Assembly: GCA_963817075.1 (NCBI GenBank) | Contig: CAWFMT010000008.1 | Coordinates: 62,001 to 126,000, forward strand | DNA from: DASPKM01 sp963817075 | GTDB lineage: Bacteria; Bacteroidota; Bacteroidia; Chitinophagales; Chitinophagaceae | DNA length: 64,000 bases | Direction of reading: 5' to 3' | In this document: one piece after another, positions 60,580 through 64,000 of the stretch | How positions within the stretch are numbered: position 1 is the first letter of the stretch | How the letters are laid out: every line of letters starts with the position of its first letter | Notes under the pieces: generated by a model | The model's database searches: none | Told to the model about the DNA's origin: nothing | Seen by the model: only the letters and a program-made list of their open reading frames with translations | Translations under genes and position numbers: made by a program

Positions 60580-61995
60580 TTAATAATCAAAAATCTTTCC
60601 TGCATTCAGAATGTTATTGGGATCGAATATGCGCTTGATGTCTTTCATCAATCTCATTTGAGTCTCATCAAATACGATATCCATAAATTCCTTTTGAACC
60701 AGCCCAATTCCATGCTCACCACTGATAGTACCTCCCAACGATTTTACAAGCTGGAAAATTTCACGAATTCCCGCTTTTAACGAACCATTCCATTCTTCCT
60801 CCGTTAAATCACCACGTACAATATTTACATGCAGGTTTCCGTCTCCCGCATGTCCGTAGCAAAGTGATTGGAACCCATATTTACTACCAATTGCCTTGAT
60901 GCCTTTCAGAAGGATTGGCAATTCTGCTCTTGGGACAACGGTATCCTCCTCTTTATAGATTGAATGTGCTTTTACGGCCTCACCTGCTCTCCTCCTCAAC
61001 TTCCATAGTTCAGCCTTCTGTTGTGCATCATCTGCAAATAGTATTTCACCACATTCAAAATCCGTAAGGAGGGTTGCGATGGCTTCCATCTCTTGCAACA
61101 GCATTTCCATATGATTTCCATCCACCTCTATCAGAAGATGCGCTTGAACATCATCTCCGATCACGATGCTGCTCTGTAAATATTTTGTAACGAAGACCAG
61201 GGCGTCTCTCTCCATAAACTCCAGCGCTGAAGGAGTATAGCCTGCCCGGAAAATAGCACTCACTGCTTCACATGCTTTTTCCGCAGAATTAAAAGGCACG
61301 AGCATTAAAAGATCAAAGCGTGGAAGAGGGATCAGCTTCAAAACGATCTTCGTTACAATCCCCAGCGTGCCTTCACTACCTACTATTAGTTGTGTGAGAT
61401 TGTAACCAGTTGCATTTTTAAGAACGTTTGCTCCAGTCCATATTATCTCTCCATTTGGCAAGACCAATTGAAGATTCAACACATAATCTTTGACAACTCC
61501 ATATTTTACTGCCTTTGGGCCGCCGCTGTTTTCGGCAACATTACCCCCAATAAAACAGGATCCCCGGCTGCTTGGATCTGGAGGATAGAAAAGACCTTTT
61601 TCCTTTACCGCATCCTGCAATACCTCTGTAATTACACCTGGCTCTGTTGTAACCTGCAGATTTTTCTCATCAATCAGTAGTATTGAATTAAGACGTTCTG
61701 TTGAAATTACAAGTCCGCCCTTATGTGCAAGCGCACCTCCACTCAATCCGGTGCCGCCTCCCCTGGGAGTAACAGGTATTTTGTGTTTATTGCAAATTCT
61801 GAGAATGCTGCTGATCTCTTCGGCAGTGCGAGGGCGAAGTACAAGTTCCGGCAGATAATAAAGATCTTCGGTTTCGTCATGAGCATATTTATCCAATGCT
61901 TCATCATCGAAAAGTACATGATCATTCCCAACGATCTGTTTGAAATCCTCAATTAGTGAGACGGCTTTCTTTTCCTTTACTTCGACTGATCCCAT
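60580..61995 (-). CDS. FAD-binding oxidase, glycolate oxidase GlcD/D-lactate dehydrogenase type
   Basis: A 471-aa PCMH-type flavoprotein that oxidises 2-hydroxy acids (glycolate, D-lactate). FAD-binding elements PVTPRGGGTGLSGGA (about 74-88) and GNVAENSGGPKAVKYG (about 150-165) are present. The FAD-linked oxidase C-terminal domain holds CYGHAGDGNLHVNI with metal-ligand histidines and SGEHGIGLVQKEFM near the end. Separate GlcE/GlcF genes are absent here, so the electron acceptor is unknown. Its stop is 9 bp before the barrel gene start. Confidence 0.92.
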   Translation of the reverse strand: MGSVEVKEKKAVSLIEDFKQIVGNDHVLFDDEALDKYAHDETEDLYYLPELVLRPRTAEEISSILRICNKHKIPVTPRGGGTGLSGGALAHKGGLVISTERLNSILLIDEKNLQVTTEPGVITEVLQDAVKEKGLFYPPDPSSRGSCFIGGNVAENSGGPKAVKYGVVKDYVLNLQLVLPNGEIIWTGANVLKNATGYNLTQLIVGSEGTLGIVTKIVLKLIPLPRFDLLMLVPFNSAEKACEAVSAIFRAGYTPSALEFMERDALVFVTKYLQSSIVIGDDVQAHLLIEVDGNHMEMLLQEMEAIATLLTDFECGEILFADDAQQKAELWKLRRRAGEAVKAHSIYKEEDTVVPRAELPILLKGIKAIGSKYGFQSLCYGHAGDGNLHVNIVRGDLTEEEWNGSLKAGIREIFQLVKSLGGTISGEHGIGLVQKEFMDIVFDETQMRLMKDIKRIFDPNNILNAGKIFDY

Positions 61996-62048
61996 GAAAA
62001 AATTTGCCGTAAAATTCGTACAAAACTAGCAGACGGAAAATTGTAAAG

Positions 62049-63095
62049 CTATTGACGGAAAGTAGGACAGAGTGATTGCCTCCTATCGCCATTATATTCA
62101 TTATAAAAACCATGTTGTATGATGGCGAATTCATATGCGCCCCTGCCACCGTTGTAATTTTTCAATCCGGAGGTTGTTGCGTCATATGAGAAAGTAAGTT
62201 TTACATTTTTCCATGAAAATCCCACCATTGCTATACCTGCATCTCCAGGTCTGACAAACAAACCTCCCAGCAGCTGGTATTCGCCATCACCGGAAAGATT
62301 ATACTGTATTCCTGCTCCACCCACCAATTCTGAGGATTGCGCTTGTCTTGTATAGTATGCCATTGGATTCACAATAACAAGCTCATTCACTTTGAAGCTT
62401 CCGTTCAGGAAAGCTATGTACCGCGGTGAGATCCTGTCATCATATCCTGAATTGCTGGTATTGAAAAATGATTCTCTGGCCCTGTTCAGATGGTGCACAG
62501 AGAAGCCACCATTTATATAAATATTATCTGTAGGAAAATAAGCATAGTTGACTCCAGCCTGCATATCGAAATAACTGACGCTTGTCCTGTCAAGAACTAC
62601 GTCTGTAGGCAGACTATGATCAAAAAATTTACCGTCAAACTGATCGGGAAATTTCAGATCGTACAAATTGATCCTCTTATTTACATAACCTGCATTGAAT
62701 CCCGCTGTCAGCAAGCCACTCAATCCCAGCATCTGGTGATAGGCTGCCGATGCGTATACCTTGGTAGATGTAAGCTTACCCGTGCCTGCAACATCTCTAA
62801 GTATTACTCCACCTATTCCTACCCACCCGCTCTCGATCTTGTCGCGCAATATCTGAGCGTCACCAAAAATGCTCATGGTCTTGTATGGAACCGTCATTAC
62901 AGTGGAATATTGGTTCCGGTAATTGGCTCCTATCCTGTAATCAGCATCCGGTATAAATCCAGTGTTCGCGGGATTTGTTGTCAGCGGAGAATTAAACCAT
63001 TGCGAAAAATGGAGATCCTGACCAGCACCTGAGAGTGCGATCAGCATGGCCATTGTGGCGAAGCAACTGATCTTTTTAATTCTATTCATTCTCAT
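62049..63095 (-). CDS. PorP/SprF family type IX secretion membrane protein
   Basis: A 348-aa outer-membrane barrel. After the signal peptide (about 1-25, ending GAGQ) it has the family opening DLHFSQWFNSPLTTNPANTG and further hallmarks YRNQYSTV, GLFVRPGDAG and KNVKLTFSYDATTSGL. SprF-like proteins act as surface anchors or chaperones for type-B T9SS cargo. It lies 40 bp downstream of such a cargo gene on the same strand, the usual pairing. Confidence 0.94.
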   Translation of the reverse strand: MRMNRIKKISCFATMAMLIALSGAGQDLHFSQWFNSPLTTNPANTGFIPDADYRIGANYRNQYSTVMTVPYKTMSIFGDAQILRDKIESGWVGIGGVILRDVAGTGKLTSTKVYASAAYHQMLGLSGLLTAGFNAGYVNKRINLYDLKFPDQFDGKFFDHSLPTDVVLDRTSVSYFDMQAGVNYAYFPTDNIYINGGFSVHHLNRARESFFNTSNSGYDDRISPRYIAFLNGSFKVNELVIVNPMAYYTRQAQSSELVGGAGIQYNLSGDGEYQLLGGLFVRPGDAGIAMVGFSWKNVKLTFSYDATTSGLKNYNGGRGAYEFAIIQHGFYNEYNGDRRQSLCPTFRQ

Positions 63096-63135
63096 TCCCT
63101 CTTTATTTTATCAAATATCAAACCTGAAAATAAAC

Positions 63136-64000
63136 TTATCGAATCAGGGTAATATCCCCTTTCTTACTTGCCCTGGTACCATCAGTAAACTCGACTTCCA
63201 GGGTATATACATACACATCCATCGGCTGCAGGACACCTTTAAATGTTCCATCCCAACCTTGTTTAGGATTTGTTGTTTCAAAAAGTTTCTGGCCCCATCG
63301 ATTGTAAATTCTGAACATTACTTTTCCAAGACCAAAACCCTCTGGCTTCACAATATGGTTCTTACCCCTAGAGCCAGGTCTACCCGGAGTAAATGCATTG
63401 GGCACATCCAATACCGGTGTGATAATAGCTTCAACTGGGGTGCAGGCTGTATCTGTACAACCGAATTGATTTATGGCTACCAGGCAAGCCTGGAAAACAC
63501 CAGTACTGTTATATTGATGCATGACGGTATCCATATTGTTCTTGAAGGTGGAATCACCATCTCCAAAAAACCACCTGAATCTTGTTGCTCCTATGGATCC
63601 ATTGAAGAAAACTGTGGGCTTGTTTTCTTCAGCAGGTATTGGTAAATGAGTAAATGCCGCCTGAGGTTTAGGATTTACAGTAATTGTAAAGCTTGTAGAA
63701 TCTGTTTTGTTACAGGTTGAAGTATCAACAACTCTAAGCCTGATAGTATAAGTTCCGGTACTGGCATAGAGGTGGATTGGATCAACTTCTGTCGAAGTAG
63801 TTCCATCTCCAAAATCCCAGAAAAATTCCCGTCCTGCAATTGAAGTGTTCTTGAAAATGGCATCATATGGTGCGCATCCAGTTGGAGGCGTTTCAAACTG
63901 GGCTTTTACCAATGGTGCAATACGCAATTCCTTGGTAACTGTATCAGGTGCATTGCAATAATTTGTATCGATCAATATCAACTTCACATCATATGTACCC
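63136..64000 (-). CDS. Type-B T9SS cargo protein with PKD domains and gliding-motility C-terminal domain (partial)
   Basis: The gene enters from the right edge; only the last 288 codons or so are in the window. Two PKD-like domains are visible (FFWDFGDGTTST ... TYTIRLRVVDT, and FRWFFGDGDST ... GVFQACLVAINQFG). They are followed by the gliding-motility-associated C-terminal domain (VPNAFTPG, VMFRIYNRWGQKLFETTNPK, GWDGTFKG, MDVYVYTLEVEFTDG, KKGDITLIR), which is the type-B sorting signal. The frame remains open to the edge, so the true protein is longer, probably a large surface adhesin. Confidence 0.93.
   Translation of the reverse strand, partial: GTYDVKLILIDTNYCNAPDTVTKELRIAPLVKAQFETPPTGCAPYDAIFKNTSIAGREFFWDFGDGTTSTEVDPIHLYASTGTYTIRLRVVDTSTCNKTDSTSFTITVNPKPQAAFTHLPIPAEENKPTVFFNGSIGATRFRWFFGDGDSTFKNNMDTVMHQYNSTGVFQACLVAINQFGCTDTACTPVEAIITPVLDVPNAFTPGRPGSRGKNHIVKPEGFGLGKVMFRIYNRWGQKLFETTNPKQGWDGTFKGVLQPMDVYVYTLEVEFTDGTRASKKGDITLIR

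Noticed and set aside
62490..63032. 180-codon plus-strand ORF inside the PorP/SprF gene
   Set aside because: It is fully opposite a recognised family and has Cys/His-rich nonsense composition.
63046..63645. 199-codon plus-strand ORF opposite the T9SS cargo gene
   Set aside because: It is antisense to clear PKD and gliding-motility domains.

Overview
The window looks like chromosomal DNA of an uncultured or little-studied Bacteroidota bacterium, most likely order Chitinophagales (Chitinophagaceae-like). The evidence is the low-to-moderate GC content, type IX secretion (T9SS) sorting domains of both type A and type B, a PorP/SprF-type protein, many Bacteroidota-specific outer-membrane and DUF families (DUF4293, DUF4476, DUF6089-like), LytTR/LytS signalling, and promoters of the Bacteroidota form TTTG-N19..21-TAnnTTTG. 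Almost everything is chromosomal core or housekeeping. There is no phage, plasmid, CRISPR array or obvious defence island. The only classical mobile element is one IS3-family insertion sequence (5728-7117).

Layout. 1-5.6 kb: an S41 peptidase fragment, malic enzyme-phosphotransacetylase fusion, a MlaE/MlaF lipid ABC pair and succinyl-CoA synthetase alpha. 5.7-7.1 kb: IS3 element. 7.3-19.5 kb: DUF4476 protein, DAO-type oxidoreductase, a four-helix-bundle (23S IVS-type) gene set between inverted repeat arrays, MtfA-like peptidase, aspS, lipoprotein hydrolase, rarA, elaA-like acetyltransferase, beta-barrel protein, a tiny T9SS cargo protein and membrane proteins. 19.7-27.1 kb: uvrA, OmpA lipoprotein, porin-like barrel, then a SAM-I riboswitch controlling a transsulfuration PLP enzyme and homoserine dehydrogenase. 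27-42.6 kb: a run of exported hydrolases and enzymes (DUF711, nucleoside hydrolase, M16 peptidase, alpha/beta hydrolase, GH3 glucosidase, serine hydrolase), DoxX and a LytTR two-component pair. 42.8-43.3 kb: tRNA-Pro and tRNA-Ser preceded by an exact tandem duplication of a tRNA-Ser 5'-half. 43.7-53.3 kb: T9SS cargo protein, acylphosphatase, dnaA, beta-barrel, COG2509 flavoprotein, then three neighbouring genes each broken by a single-base frameshift (zinc phospholipase/S1-P1-like enzyme, ABC ATPase, ABC permease). 53.4-64 kb: 2'-5' RNA ligase-like protein, a coiled-coil protein behind a double BlaI-like operator, nitronate monooxygenase, sugar-phosphate nucleotidylyltransferase, glyA, DUF4293, GlcD-type oxidase, and a PorP/SprF plus type-B T9SS cargo gene pair that runs off the window.

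The unusual content is mostly intergenic. At least a dozen REP-like palindromes (TTAACCGC...GCGGTTAA and a sister type ending in CGCAAAG/CTTTGCG) sit between genes, often just after stop codons. A second class of spacer consists of short words repeated quasi-tandemly and mirrored around a centre, and one such mirrored pair encloses the four-helix-bundle gene. Other signals worth attention are the tRNA-Ser half duplication under its own promoter, the tandem TACGA-N6-TCGTA operator in front of an orphan protein that resembles the tail of BlaR1-type receptors, and a 121-nt nested inverted repeat that may be a structured RNA.

All calls come from reading the sequence and remembered family features. 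No database search was run.
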